Counted from the stretch's first letter, positions 20,876 to 31,710 are shown. The stretch: 64,000 nucleotides of DNA from Fallopia convolvulus (GCA_964016875.1 OZ024721.1:5771001-5835000), one strand, 5' to 3'. The notes: generated by a model from the letters alone, not told the origin. Made by a program: numbers and translations.

Positions 20876-22415
20876 TGATCGCTTGCATATAGGTGTAGTT
20901 TAGATGCATGTTTTATATTGGTTTTGCATAAGTATTACTTTATTTTTAGTTAGTTTTAGGTTAGTTTCTAGGATCTTGTGTTTTCGGGTAGTTGCGCTTG
21001 TTTTGTTCGGTTTTGCAGATCTTTAGGTAAACAAGCGTGGAAGGGATGGATCTTAGTGGACTATGGTGGAGTTTGAGGAAGCCTAGAGTGATACAAGTGA
21101 AGAACAAAAGATCCAAGACCCAAGAGCTTGAAGGATAAAAACGCTTAAATCCGGGCTATGCATTGAAGGTCTTGTTTTGACACCTCTATCTTGCAATGCT
21201 TGGTTTGGGAGCTACAGTGCTTGGATGAATCTTAATTTACTATCACTGGAAAGCTAACTCGAAGAGCTACAATTCATATTTTTACTCCGAGTCCAAATTC
21301 CAAATCGAAGGGGGTGAAAACGGCCTCTGAAGTGTCGCCTGAAATGTTGAACCGAGAAGTGCCGCGGGCTAGGACAGAAGGTGCCACGACCGCGGCGTGT
21401 TAGCGAGACCGCGCCTTGCTATTTTACGCGGAGAAGTTGGGCCGCAAGTTTTGGGCTTCGAGTTGGGCCATGATTATATGATTTCCGACTGGTTTGATGT
21501 AATTTCGGGATAATTTGATATTTGGATATCTTCTAGGGTATTTGAACCTTGTTTTTAGTTTCTCTGTGATAACTTTGATCATAACTTTTGGAGGCTAGGT
21601 TTTCTCTCAAGAGATCAACTTTGAAACTCTTGTAAGTTTGCTTTTAATTTAATTATGCATTGCTAAATTCCTTTGTGTTTGGCTAGTTATTGAAATCATG
21701 ATTTGCATATTGTTGTGAGGTTTGATTTGATTCTCAACAAACTTGAATAGAGTTTATTCCCTGTGCTTAATTGAATCTAAACTAAGGTTTTGTTAGATTG
21801 ATCACCTAATTGAATTTCTAGTTATAACTGAATCTTATTAATTACCGGTCGGAGTTAATTTGATCAAGAGTATAATTTAATCAATTTAGTACCGGTTGGA
21901 CTAGTGGGTTAAAGAAGGGAATAAATTCACAAGTCACTTAGATGTCTGGTTGCTCTAAGTGTTTGTTTCTATTGATAACTTGAATCGTCATGTTGTTGTC
22001 TAATTGAATCTAGAAGGTCTTCTAGGTTGTTAGATGATTAGGGTTGTTAGACTGGTAGTTCTATCAACTAAATCTAAAGTTCGGGTCTTAATCCTTAGTA
22101 GTGTCATTATCCACAATAGATTATTCAAGTGAGAAGAGAATCAATGATCAACCAAGAAATGTCATGATGGATTTAACTAGTTGAACACGTTTGTCTTTCA
22201 TATATTTAAATCATCCTTGCATTCATATTTATTCCTATTCTTGCATAGTAGTTTAGTTAATTATTCAGAAAACCCCCCTTTTGGTTACTTGGCACGCAAG
22301 TAAAAGCATAAATACACGAGTCTCTGTGGGATCGACCCTTACTTGCCGCTCTACTGAGTTGGTTAAGTTAAGGTTTCTTTGATAGGTATTAACGACCACT
22401 GAAAATACCTCATCA
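20876..22415 (+). repeat. 5' LTR of element G
   Basis: Direct repeat of 25449-26982. The GC-rich block at 21359-21415 carries this family's dyad words (GTGCCGCGG, GTGCCACGA, GACCGCGG, GACCGCGCC). The surrounding LTR is AT-rich. Confidence 0.92.
21359..21415. promoter_or_regulatory. GC-rich dyad words in the LTR of G
   Basis: GTGCCGCGG starts at 21359 and GTGCCACGA at 21381 (22 bp apart). GACCGCGG starts at 21388 and GACCGCGCC at 21407 (19 bp). The same block recurs in the 3' LTR at about 25930-25985. Confidence 0.4.
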
Positions 22416-22419
22416 AATT

Positions 22420-22437
22420 TGGCGCCTTTGCCGGGGA
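22420..22437 (+). other. Primer-binding site of element G
   Basis: TGGCGCCTTTGCCGGGGA lies four bases after the LTR. tRNA-Asp type with one mismatch. Confidence 0.8.
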
Positions 22438-22523
22438 CTCTTCGCTATTTGTGTTTTTACTTTTGTGCTATTCTTGGTGTTGTGAACCTATCTTACGGTT
22501 CATAACACCCGTGCTACTGATCC

Positions 22524-23705
22524 ATGGCTTTGTTCGATTGTAGACAGATGCAGGATGAACACTTCCATGACTATTTTTCAAGATTTCAAGACTATGTGTT
22601 TGAACTTGGTGCTTGGGGATTACACTATAGTGATAGAGAGGTAAACAAGGGAGTTATCCATGGTATGAATTTTGAGACAAGGAGATTGGCAGATTACATG
22701 AGCAATGAGAGGCTTTTGTTTATGGGACCTGAGGAATGCTGGAATTTCTTATGTTTCATGAGCCATCAAAGCTTCCTTGTTGAGTCATCTTCCCAACCAC
22801 CCCAGCCGGTTGATAAGTCTCTTGAGGATATAATCAGGGATATCTCAAAAAGGGCGGATACTATAATCAAGGAGCATTGTGAGTCTTGTTCTTCATATTT
22901 TCATTCCACAATCTCATGTCCTTTTGAGTTGTGTGAAAGGAGTGGTGGAATCACATTGGAGTCAAACGATCATGAGTCAGACACTCAGATTCAAGTTGAG
23001 GAGCAATCTACTACACTTGATGTGAGTTATGAAGATGAATTTGATGCCCAACATGAATTCACACCCATAAGGCAATTTGAGCCGATCATCACATAGCCAA
23101 AGGAAGTCTGTGCTAACATAGAGATTCTTACAGAGCCTAGGGAGCTTGAGTCATTTTCACCCATGTGGAGTAAATTGCTTGAGGGTTTTGTGATTTTGGG
23201 AGAAGACTCTTTTGTCGATAATGATGACTTCTTTGCTGATGAAGTAGACAACCATGAGGGGGAAAAACAACATGATGCATCTGTTAAGTCTCCCGTTGTC
23301 ATGGTGTGCCCTATGTTAGGCCTTGACATCCCATGCTTCAGTTTCCCCACCTTCTCACATCCAGAGCTTATGGAGTTTCAAGAAGAGGAGCCAAGTCTAC
23401 AACACAAGGTGGAAGATGGAGAATATATGGAGTTCATGCTGGATAAAAGTGGTATTGCTAACAAGTGCTTTGATTCATACTGTAAGTATTTTCTAAAGCC
23501 ACCACTTCTGTTGAATTTATTTGAACAAATGTCATCTCATGAAAATTGGGCACACGGTTTTGATAAATTAAAACGATCTTTGCAAGTTATATTAGTCATC
23601 TTTAATTTATCATTATGTTACTTATGTCTTTTTGAGATGTGTGCACAGGGCTTTGACAAGTTATTAAGGGCATTGACAATGTCTAATCTTATCAAATCAT
23701 GCTAA
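22524..23705 (+). pseudogene. Gag-derived ORF of element G with C-terminal hydrophobic segment
   Basis: A single frame of about 393 codons from ATG 22524, interrupted only by TAG at 23094-23096. The N-terminal part (FHDYFSRFQDYVFELG, then ADYMSNERLLFMGPEECWNF) matches the retrotransposon gag core of element C in outline. Just upstream, the sequence that encodes the normal gag start (VHNTRATDP) is present but its ATG is ACG. The C-terminal 80 residues contain NWAHGFDKLKRSL, a hydrophobic stretch (VILVIFNLSLCYLCLF) that could span a membrane, and CAQGFDKLLRALTMSNL. This block is closely matched in element D. Its role is unknown; preservation in two elements points to selection or recent shared origin. 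Confidence 0.7.
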
Positions 23706-23754
23706 ACGTCAAGCTAATGACGTTAAATAAGTGCTTCTTGGGAGGCAACCCAAG
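23705..23754 (+). other. Tandem hairpin after the ORF (element G)
   Basis: Hairpin 1: AACGTC (23705-23710) with GACGTT (23719-23724), loop of eight. Hairpin 2: CTTGGG (23737-23742) with CCCAAG (23749-23754), loop AGGCAA. The first overlaps the stop codon region of the ORF. Confidence 0.65.
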
Positions 23755-23934
23755 GTTTAGAGTAGATTTAATTTTCAGTTATAATCTTTTGCTTTTTATG
23801 TAGTTTTTGGTGTGTGTTTAGATATCCCAGGTCTGAAGATTGATAACCCGAAGAACCATCACCGTCGGATTTCCCGCTGCAATACTCGGATCACTAGAGT
23901 TTTGTGAGTTTTTCTCTTTCCTTTTCTTTTTACT

Positions 23935-23954
23935 ATACTTTGGGGACAAAGTAT
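23935..23954 (+). other. Hairpin next to an internal polypurine tract (element G)
   Basis: ATACTTTG (23935-23942) and CAAAGTAT (23947-23954), loop GGGA, then TTTTAAGCATGGGGGAAGGG. A second polypurine tract of almost the same sequence precedes the 3' LTR. Confidence 0.7.
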
Positions 23955-25433
23955 GTTTTAAGCATGGGGGAAGGGAACTACTTGTGCATTGCATGTAGTT
24001 GCATTAGATTAGGTCATATTTAAATTTTTGCATGCATTGATTAAAATTTTGAAAAATGAAAAAAAATCAGAAAAATTTGAAAAAACAAAAATATTGCATT
24101 TAGGTTCTTATTTCCCCATTGTTTAATTCCTCTTGTGTTTCTAAGCTAAGTATAAGTCCTAACCCATGATTTGCATGATATGCTGAAGTTTATATGATAT
24201 GAGCATGATCATTGATTAATTACTTTGACTATAGGACTGAGCATGTATTTAGCTTGAGTATTTGATTCATTCTGAAGTTCTAGACACAATTTGCCTTATG
24301 AGATTTTTGGCCTTTCATGATTATATTTGTTCTCCACATTCTTGAGTGTATCACCATGATTATCTAGCTCTAGAACTTGCGTTAATACTCTTTGTCAAGT
24401 CTGCTTTATATGATTGAATGCATGACATTAAAATGATTGAGGCAATGTTTCTTCACAACCTATTATTTCCCTTCCTACCTTACAAGATCCATGTTCTTGA
24501 TACCCCATTTCTTTTGTGCTTTAAGCCTATTTTTGATAACTCCACAAAATTTTCCTAGCCTAATAAGCTTGACCCATCCGGGATTTAGGACTTTAGGTTG
24601 TGTTTTTATTTTATGGGAGTTTTGTATAAGTATGGGGGAAGTTGGAAGAAAAGGAGGAAATGAGGGAAACAGCTCTTGTGTGAAAGTGAAAAAAAATGAA
24701 GATGAAAAGTATGTTGCAAAGCAAAGAAAAAGTTGAATACAAGTGTTAGTAATCTTCATAAGTGTAAAAGAAAGAGTTGAAGAAGAGGCAAGGAAAAAAA
24801 AGTGAAGAAAGAAACAAAGTGTTTAATTGTGGTTATGGAGTTGGAAAAGAAAGTTTGGAAAAGATGAGATGAAAAGTGTGTTGAATTTTGGGTTAGGATT
24901 AGTTCTTTATCCCAGATTTAGCACCACAAGCCAAAAATGATCCCTTCCAAAGGAGATGGAAAAGAAAGTTTGGAAAAGATGAGATGAAAGTGTGTTGAAT
25001 TTTGGGTTAGGATTAGTTTTTTTTATCCCGGATTTAGCACCACAAGCCAAAAATGATCCCTTCCAAATTTCTCTTTACCTTGGCCCCATTACAACCCTTA
25101 AAAAGACCTCTTGATTTTTGTTATGTGTTTGATCCCCAGTAGTGGAGATTTAGAACTCTGATGCAAGCATATGGTAGTCTAGTTTTCATGGTTGATTTTG
25201 AGTGAAACACATACCCTTAAACACTTGAGAGTTTGAGTGCAAACACATTTACCTTGGTGAGGTCTAGAATGGATGAATGGTCTTTGCTTTTTGCTTGTTA
25301 TAATGCATGTTAGGAAGTCTTGGTCGGGGTTTTGATTATATGTGAAATGTTTGTTTGATTATGAGATGGATGCATGATTGCATTTCTGTGGTGTGACTTG
25401 GATTTATGACTTGCTTGAGGACAAGCAAGGGTT
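23955..25433 (+). other. 3' non-coding tail of element G with a 115-bp tandem duplication
   Basis: No gene is seen. It is colinear with the tails of C and D. Units 24843-24957 and 24958 to about 25068 are near-identical tandem copies (ggaaaagaaagtttgg ... atcccttccaa). A-rich spacers produce spurious ORFs. Confidence 0.6.
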
Positions 25434-25448
25434 AAGCATGGGGGAATT
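25434..25448 (+). other. Polypurine tract of element G
   Basis: AAGCATGGGGGAATT ends at the 3' LTR. Confidence 0.75.
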
Positions 25449-26982
25449 TGATCGCTTGCATATAGGTGTAGTTTAGATGCATGTTTTATATTGGTTTTGC
25501 ATAAGTTTTACTTAGTTTTAGTTAGTTTTAGGTTAGTTTCTAGGATCTTGTGTTTTCGGGTAGTTGCGCTTGTTTTGTTCGGTTTTGCAGATCTTTAGGT
25601 AAACAAGCGTGGAAGGGATGGATCTTAGTGGACTATGGTGGAGTTTGAGGAAGCTTAGAGTGATACGAGTGAAGATCAAAAGATCCAAGACCCAAGAGCT
25701 TGAAGGATAAAAACGCTTAAATCCGAGCTATGCATTGAAGGTCTTGTTTTGACACCTCTATCTTGCAATGCTTGGTTTAGGAGCTACAGTGCTTGGATGA
25801 AGCTGAATTTGCTATCACTGGAAAGCTAACTCGAAGATCTACAATTCATATTTTTACTCCGAGTCCAATTCCAACTCGAAGGGGGTGAAAACGGCCTCTG
25901 AAGTGTCACCTGAAATGTTGAACCGAGAAGTGCCGCGGGCTAGGACAGAAGGTGCCGCGACCGCGGCGTGTTAGCGAGACCGCGCCTTGCTATTTTACGC
26001 GGAGAAGTTGGGCCGCGAGTTTTGGGCTTCGATTTGGGCCATGATTATATGATTTCTGACTGGTTTGATGTAATTTCGGGATAATTTGATATTTGGATAT
26101 CTTCTAGGGTATTTAAACCTTGTTTTTAGTTTCTATTTGATAACTTTTGGAGGCTAGGTTTTCTCTCAAGAGATCAACTTTGAAACTCTTGTAAGTTTGC
26201 TTTTAATTTAATTATGCATTGCTAAATTCCTTTGTGTTTGGCTAGTTATTGAAATCATGATTTGCATATTGTTGTGAGGTTTGATTTGATTCTCAACAAA
26301 CTTGAATAGAGTTTATTCCCTGTGCTTAATTGAATCTAAACTAGGGTTTTGTTAGATTGATCACCTAATTGAATTTCTAGTTATAACTGAATCTTATTAA
26401 TTACCGGTCGGAGTTAATTTGATCAAGAGTATACTTTAATCAATTTAGTACCGGTTGGACTAGTGGGTTAAAGAAGGGAATAAATTCACAAGTCACTTAG
26501 ATGTCTGGTTGCTCTAAGTGTTTGTTTCTATTGATAACTTGAATCGTCATGTTGTTGTCTAATTGAATATAGAAGGTCTTCTAGGTTGTTAGATGATTAG
26601 GGTTGTTAGACTGTAGTTCTATCAACTAAATCTGAAGTTCGGGTCTTAATCCTTAGTAGGGTCATTATCCACAATAGATTATTCAAGTGAGAAGAGAATC
26701 AATAGAATCAATGATCAACAAAGCAATGTCATGATGGATTTAACTAGTTGGACACGTTTGTCTTTCATATATTTAAATCATCCTTGCATTCATATTTATT
26801 CCTATTCTTGCATAGTAGTTTAGATAATTATTCAGAAAACCCCCCTTTTGATTACTTGGCACGCAAGTAAAAGCATAAATACACGAGTCTATGTGGGATC
26901 GACCCTTACTTGCCGCTCTACTGAGTTCGTTAAGTTAAGGTTTCTTTGATAGGCATTAACGACCACTGAAAATACCTCATCA
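25449..26982 (+). repeat. 3' LTR of element G
   Basis: Direct repeat of 20876-22415 with scattered substitutions and small indels. Followed by target duplication GGCGC. Confidence 0.92.
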
Positions 26983-27057
26983 GGCGCCGACTTTCAAATT
27001 TTATATCTTTTATTTCGCAATCTTTTAAGTTAGTGTAGGATCGTTAGTACTTCTAGG

Positions 27058-27119
27058 TCGTCGACCTAGCCAACGTCGCCAACCTGGTCAAGATTGTCGA
27101 CTTAGACAAAGTCACCAAC
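27058..27119. repeat. Dyad array 1 in solo LTR H, period 17-18 bp
   Basis: Nine-base units start at 27058 (GTCGTCGAC), 27075 (GTCGCCAAC), 27093 (ATTGTCGAC) and 27111 (GTCACCAAC). Intervals are 17, 18 and 18 bp. Confidence 0.6.
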
Positions 27120-27776
27120 CTGAGTGTATTCGCAGCGGAAATTTAATTTAACAGAAAATACTTACTTGACACACCAATATTTTATAGTGGAAACACTTGA
27201 TCGATGAACTCAATCAATCAAGTGTGAAAACCACTCCCTTCCAAGTTCTCGCTTGGAAGGATTAAAAGTCGTAGCTTGCTTTATTGATCTTTTGGATTGT
27301 TTACAAGAACACCCTGGATCTAGACCTACTTCCCAAGCACTCTAGAACTCGTTGTGAACCGAGTAACCGCAACCCTCAACCCGTCTAACAAGCCTACGTC
27401 TCACCACTCGATCGAATCCCACGAACGAGTCACTCTATCTTTTCTCTTTCACAAATATGGAGTATAAGCTCGTGGTTTTTTCCTCTCTTAATATGCAATA
27501 TCAGCTCTCTCATTTTCTAACCTAATAACCACGAATTATATAGACTAGCATACTAGGGTTTAGAGATATATTATTTCCTTTATTAATTAAGGAAGATAAT
27601 ATAAATCTAATCCTTACAAATCTTCCTAAGGATAAAATAAATATTACAATAACAAACTCTTTAGGGCTTAAGCAAAATCCACGTCCTTTCTTGTTTTGAG
27701 AAGATTCTTTCCATAACCAAACAGATCCGAAATCTTGCGCAATCTTCTCACGCGTTTTCAGTCCGCCTTCCTGTCA

Positions 27777-27866
27777 GGTCGGCGACCTGGCTCACGTCAA
27801 CGACCTGCCCACGTCGGCGACCTGGATCACGTTGACGACCTGACTCACGTGGACGACCTGGATCAC
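27777..27866. repeat. Dyad array 2 in solo LTR H, period 17-18 bp
   Basis: Units start at 27777 (GTCGGCGAC), 27795 (GTCAACGAC), 27812 (GTCGGCGAC), 27830 (GTTGACGAC) and 27848 (GTGGACGAC), each followed by CTG and a CAC-type spacer. Intervals are 18, 17, 18 and 18 bp. Degenerate units continue to about 27975. Confidence 0.7.
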
Positions 27867-29117
27867 AGATTCGAGGTTGGCCATTTGACTTGCATAGGTC
27901 AGGGACGTCACTCATGTCGACGACCTATTTTGCAGCTTCGAAGTTGGCCACCTCACTTGCGTAAGTTGACGACCTAACAAAGTCTTGAGCTCACATTCTG
28001 CCAACTCTTCTATTCCGTCTTGATTCACATGTTCGCGACTTCTCACGTGTTCACGACTTCATAGAAGAATCCATGTTGTCAACTTCCTTCATGTTTGGAA
28101 CCATCAAAATCAAAGTTTCGCTTTCTAACAGTTAGGAAAGTTTTATCTTTTGGAAACTTGATAGATAGGCTCTCTAGTATAAATACACCTTGTTCTAACC
28201 TAGAGAGGGGGCAGCAATTGAGAGAGGAGAGAGAGATGCATGATTGAGATCAAAGGATAGACTTTTCTCTTGTTTTCTAGTTCTAGTTTGAGATTACTTG
28301 GAGTTCAAGTTTTTGTTCAAAGACAAAGTTTCGATTTTAATTCAAGTAAGCATTTGTTTGTTTCCATTCAATGTTCTCATTCAATTTAATTGCTTGTTTT
28401 GTTTCGATCATGAGTGAGTAGTTCGCTTTTTCTAGGGTTGGGGTTGAAAACCCGACAAAGTTGTGCATGATTGAGTGTGTGATGAATGTTTGATTGCCTT
28501 CTATCTTTGATCTACTTGTTTTGTGCTTATAATTAGACAAAAGTCGAAGTAATTCGAGTTTATTACTTGATCGAAAGAGAAAGTTGTAACCTTGAATGTT
28601 GATTTGTTCGATAACGAAAGTTTCGAGCTTTGGATAAAAAATAAGTAGAGAGTGAATTGATTTATGAAAATTGATTGATTTGCTTGCTTAAATCAATGAA
28701 AGTTGATAGCTTTATCCTTAAGGCATGTTCTTTATCCTTCACACTATTTTGAATGCATGATTATGTCGTGGTAAACCATTATCCTAGAACTTTTCTCCAT
28801 TTGAATTACATTCGTATTACTCTGTTCAGACTCAATACCGAGGGTTCCAGGTCGGTACCGAGCATGCAGTTCGTTCGTGCTAGTTGTCTTGTTCGTAGTC
28901 GAAATCCAGCATCGATACCGACCCTAACAAGGTCGGTACCAAGGCTATCGTAGCTTTGTTTTTGCTTTTGTCTCTGCTTGTTTTTATTTCTGTGTTTTCT
29001 TGTTTTCTAGTATAGTAATCAAACATAACTTGCTTCATGTGGACGATCCTAACCTCCCTATACACAGCGGGGTCTTGACTACAAATTTATTTGTTGTCGG
29101 AAAACCCTCTCAACAAA

Positions 29118-29135
29118 TTGGCGCCGTTGCCGGGG
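29118..29135 (+). other. Primer-binding site of element F
   Basis: TGGCGCCGTTGCCGGGGA is the exact tRNA-Asp-type Athila PBS, three bases after the LTR. Confidence 0.85.
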
Positions 29136-29232
29136 AAGCAACAATGCTTGTTTGATTACTCGTGGGTTTGGGAATAGCCTAACCCCATTTTTTATTTCTA
29201 ACTTTGCTTTCTTTTGTTTGTTTTCTCAGCTT

Positions 29233-29935
29233 ATGCAACCAAGTTGACGTCGGCTTGAATTTGATCACACTGATTATTATTCTGAACCCGAACGCGTCCT
29301 TCATCGCAGAAGACGAGAAAACCAATACATGGCCATGACACCTGAAGAGATGACACAACAGATGGTTGCACTCCAGAGGCAGCTCGATGCCGTACAAGTT
29401 GATAGAGCCGCTCTACAGGAGCAACTCAATGCCTATCCAAGGAATGCTAAACAGTATATGCATCCAGAACTGAGGGTGCCAGAGTCCGCAATTGTGCTTC
29501 TGGAGATAGAGAAGAATTTTGAGATTAAGTCTCAATCCATATCCTTAATAAAAAGGGCTCAGTTTGAAGGGAAACCTACTGAGTGCCCTATGAAACATAT
29601 TAAAAATTTTCTTGATTTATGTGAGACTATTGTTGCTGACGGTGTCTCTTTAGAATATATTATGTATAAAGCTTTCAGGTGGTCTCTTACAAGAAAGGCC
29701 CTGAGCTGATTAGAGAGCTTACCTCGTAAGTCTATCAGGACTTGGAAGGCTTTGTATGATCAATTTTTAACGACGTTCTTTCCTCATGCTAAGATAACGG
29801 AGTTAAGAAAATGTATCACCATGCACCTACTACCAGCTGCTTAACGAGACCTTTGTGGAGACGTGAGAGAGATTCAAGGAGATGCTTAGACAATGCCCCA
29901 CTCATGGGTAACCATCATATGTGCTCCAAGAAATC
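29233..29935 (+). pseudogene. Truncated gag of element F
   Basis: Homologous to B's gag: RRLEFDHTDYYSEPE, RRRRENQ, then MTPEEMTQQMVALQRQLDA, the MHPELRVPES region and the start of the gag core. A TGA follows four codons after the first ATG, a TGA ends the clearest frame at 29709, and several frame changes follow. It ends mid-domain at about 29935 (gtgctccaagaaatc), exactly where the duplicated segment begins. Confidence 0.78.
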
Positions 29936-30430
29936 ATGAGAAAACAAAAAATTACTTTTTCCCAAAAATGTCAATCCATTGACAAAAATACATATAAACC
30001 ATCAACGTAAAATGATGAAAATTTTAAGGGATGGAAAAATGCTTTAAAATATAAAAAAGGATACATTTTATAAAAATCTTCAAAATATTTTTGAAAAAGA
30101 ATTTTAAGAAAATTAAACATTTTTTAAATTTTTTTAAAAATTTTAAAATTATGAAAATATCATTTGTTATTCTTTTTAATGTTGAATCTTAACATTTTAA
30201 TTATCTCTAAGATTTAAGGATTGAGATTTGTCCTTATTTTATCCCAACACAATCCTTATCACTTTCTTATGTTTAATGTTGGGCTTTGATCTCTAACATA
30301 CAAGAATTGAAATTTGTCCTTAATTAATCCCAACTCAAAATTTTACAGTCGGTGCAAAACTAACTTGCGATACAAGGACATCAAAAATACTGTATATGAT
30401 AAATATGGCAAGTAGGAAAATCCCCTTGCC

Positions 30431-30441
30431 TATATATATAA
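30431..30441 (+). promoter_or_regulatory. TATA box of intact DUF7054-like gene
   Basis: TATATATATAA lies 162 bp upstream of the ATG, at the same place as in copy 1. The intervening leader is C/A-rich and lacks an upstream ATG that I can see. Confidence 0.55.
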
Positions 30442-30592
30442 ATTATAATCAAAGCAACAAAGGCATATCCTCACTCTTCCCACCGAATCAAAGCAACAAA
30501 AACCCTACTTGATCTCTATATACTCACAGATCATCATCCCGCCCTCATCAATTCTCCTTACAATTTCCACGGTAGAAACCGAACCCGAAAAG

Positions 30593-30997
30593 ATGGCCAA
30601 AACCTCACACCAAACCCTGAAGAATGATCATCATGCGAAGAAGAGAATGCAGATAAGCGTGAGCGTGTTGGGTAGTACCAGCCTCATCAGGATGTCGGCC
30701 AACGACGACGACTCAGCGACCCAAGTCATACGCAACGCCCTCAAGCAATACGATCGGGAGGGTTGGAAACCCGTTATGGGGTCGTCGGATCCGGATCAGT
30801 ATTTCCTCTACTGCCATGACGGGGCCGGGTCCCTCGTGGTTATGGGTGTGAGCGACGCCATAGGATCGACCGGAGGGAGGTGCTTCTTGATGGCGACTAA
30901 GAAGACGCTATCGATGACTAGCGGGGCAGCCCACGCAACAAAAAGCCGCACGCGCCTCGCTGCTTGCTTGAACAAGATCACGCGCTGGGTGAAATAG
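30593..30997 (+). CDS. DUF7054-like small protein
   Basis: Intact 134-codon ORF with start in good plant context (aagATGg). A longer reading back to 30509 would need a TTG start and is rejected. The N terminus is Lys/His-rich. Residues about 20-100 carry the family pattern: RMQISVSVLGS, a hydrophobic Leu-Ile-Arg strand, NDDDSATQVIRNALKQYDREG and a short FLYCHDG strand, as in plant proteins such as the one annotated At4g22758-like (DUF7054). The C terminus is basic and ends CLNKITRWVK. By family knowledge the fold is ubiquitin-like; the function is not established. It lies between a truncated retrotransposon and an old LTR with its own TATA box, so it may be expressed. No intron is needed. Confidence 0.75.
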   Translation: MAKTSHQTLKNDHHAKKRMQISVSVLGSTSLIRMSANDDDSATQVIRNALKQYDREGWKPVMGSSDPDQYFLYCHDGAGSLVVMGVSDAIGSTGGRCFLMATKKTLSMTSGAAHATKSRTRLAACLNKITRWVK

Positions 30998-31706
30998 AGA
31001 CAACGTACGTCCATAGGTCTCCATCTTGATCGCAGAGATTTTGTAATAATTGTACAAAATAAAGAACACAGTTTTAGTTATGATAATAATTCAAGATTTA
31101 GTACGTAAAATTATATATAGTCCCGTGATATATGTACGTATCATTGAATGAAGAATATACTATGAACGTAGTACGTATCGATCTCTGTCTTGCAATATGC
31201 ATGCAGTGCAAAGTTTCGTCTTTTTTTTATTATTAGGGTATATATCGTTAGCATATCTTCGATATTGTTGCTTGCTATGCAAGGCACTCCTTTTTTTATT
31301 ACTCCCTCAATACCTCGCTGATAAACTCGAAACCCTAATTTCTAAACTCGCAAGAACAAAGCAAGAACGGAAACATAAGAAATTGAAAGCAAGCAAAAAC
31401 AACAAATTGGTGACTTGGTTCAGATCAAAGATCATACGTCAGATCCACTAAGTTTTCAATAAGATTATAAGAACGCATAGACATATACAGAAAAGGAAAA
31501 ACTCAAACAACAAATACAGAGAAAACAACTCGAAACAAGAAGAACAAGTGACGATGTAGAAGAAGATGAAGAAAGCTAGGGATCTCAAATAGGGTTTCGG
31601 CCCCCTATCAACCTGACCAAGATCGAGATAGAGCTTAGTATGAACGCGCCACCACGGATCTCCACGAGACAAGCTTTACCGTCGTCTTCTCCGGTGAGAT
31701 CTCTAC

Positions 31707-31710
<4 letters not shown>

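Larger units (their letters stand above)
20876..26982 (+). mobile_element. Short non-autonomous Athila-like element G
   Basis: LTRs at 20876-22415 (1540 bp) and 25449-26982 (1534 bp) run from TGATCGC to CTCATCA. Target duplication GGCGC is perfect (20871-20875 and 26983-26987). The PBS and polypurine tract are intact. The 3.0-kb interior encodes only one gag-derived ORF (with one stop) and then non-coding structures. There is no protease or pol. It resembles the class of LTR elements that carry gag only. Its nearest relative in the window is element D. Confidence 0.92.
27034..28130 (-). mobile_element. Solo LTR H, probably SIRE/copia-like
   Basis: 1097 bp with TG/CA ends and perfect 5-bp target duplication GTTAG (27029-27033 and 28131-28135), interrupting the LTR of F. 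On the minus strand it starts TGTTAGAAAGCG and has TATATAAT near 27540 and TTTCCGCTGCGAATAC near 27140; the latter is typical of the U5 region of plant copia elements, which sets the orientation. There is no internal region, so it arose by LTR-LTR recombination. Both ends hold arrays of CG-rich dyads with a period of 17-18 bp. Confidence 0.82.
20442..29114 (+). repeat. 5' LTR of element F, split in three pieces
   Basis: Pieces are 20442-20875, 26988-27028 (with adjoining target duplications) and 28136-29114. It starts TGATGTTCG and ends CTCAACA. Dyad words occur at 20771 (exact), 28832/28852 (20 bp) and 28912/28933 (21 bp). A TATAAATAC lies near 28181. Confidence 0.82.
20442..29935 (+). mobile_element. 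Athila-like element F, truncated, with G and H nested in its LTR
   Basis: Its 5' LTR is 20442-29114 with two insertions: G (20876-26982) and solo LTR H (27034-28130). Net LTR length is about 1459 bp, close to B's 1436 bp, and the sequence is homologous to B's. A PBS follows, then a gag remnant that stops abruptly at 29935, where the second copy of the duplicated segment begins. No 3' end remains. Confidence 0.85.
29932..31668 (+). repeat. Duplicated segment, copy 2
   Basis: Colinear with 16307-18655 minus the SINE and hAT insertions. The left boundary falls in F's gag and shares tcatgag with copy 1. The right boundary is at gatctccacgag (31657-31668). By eye the copies differ by several percent. 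Confidence 0.85.

Noticed and set aside
27777..27866. CRISPR-like array
   Set aside because: Period of 17-18 bp with imperfect units and no unique spacers, in a plant LTR; not a CRISPR.
30509..30592. N-terminal extension of the DUF7054-like gene
   Set aside because: It would need a TTG start; the ATG at 30593 has good context and matches copy 1.
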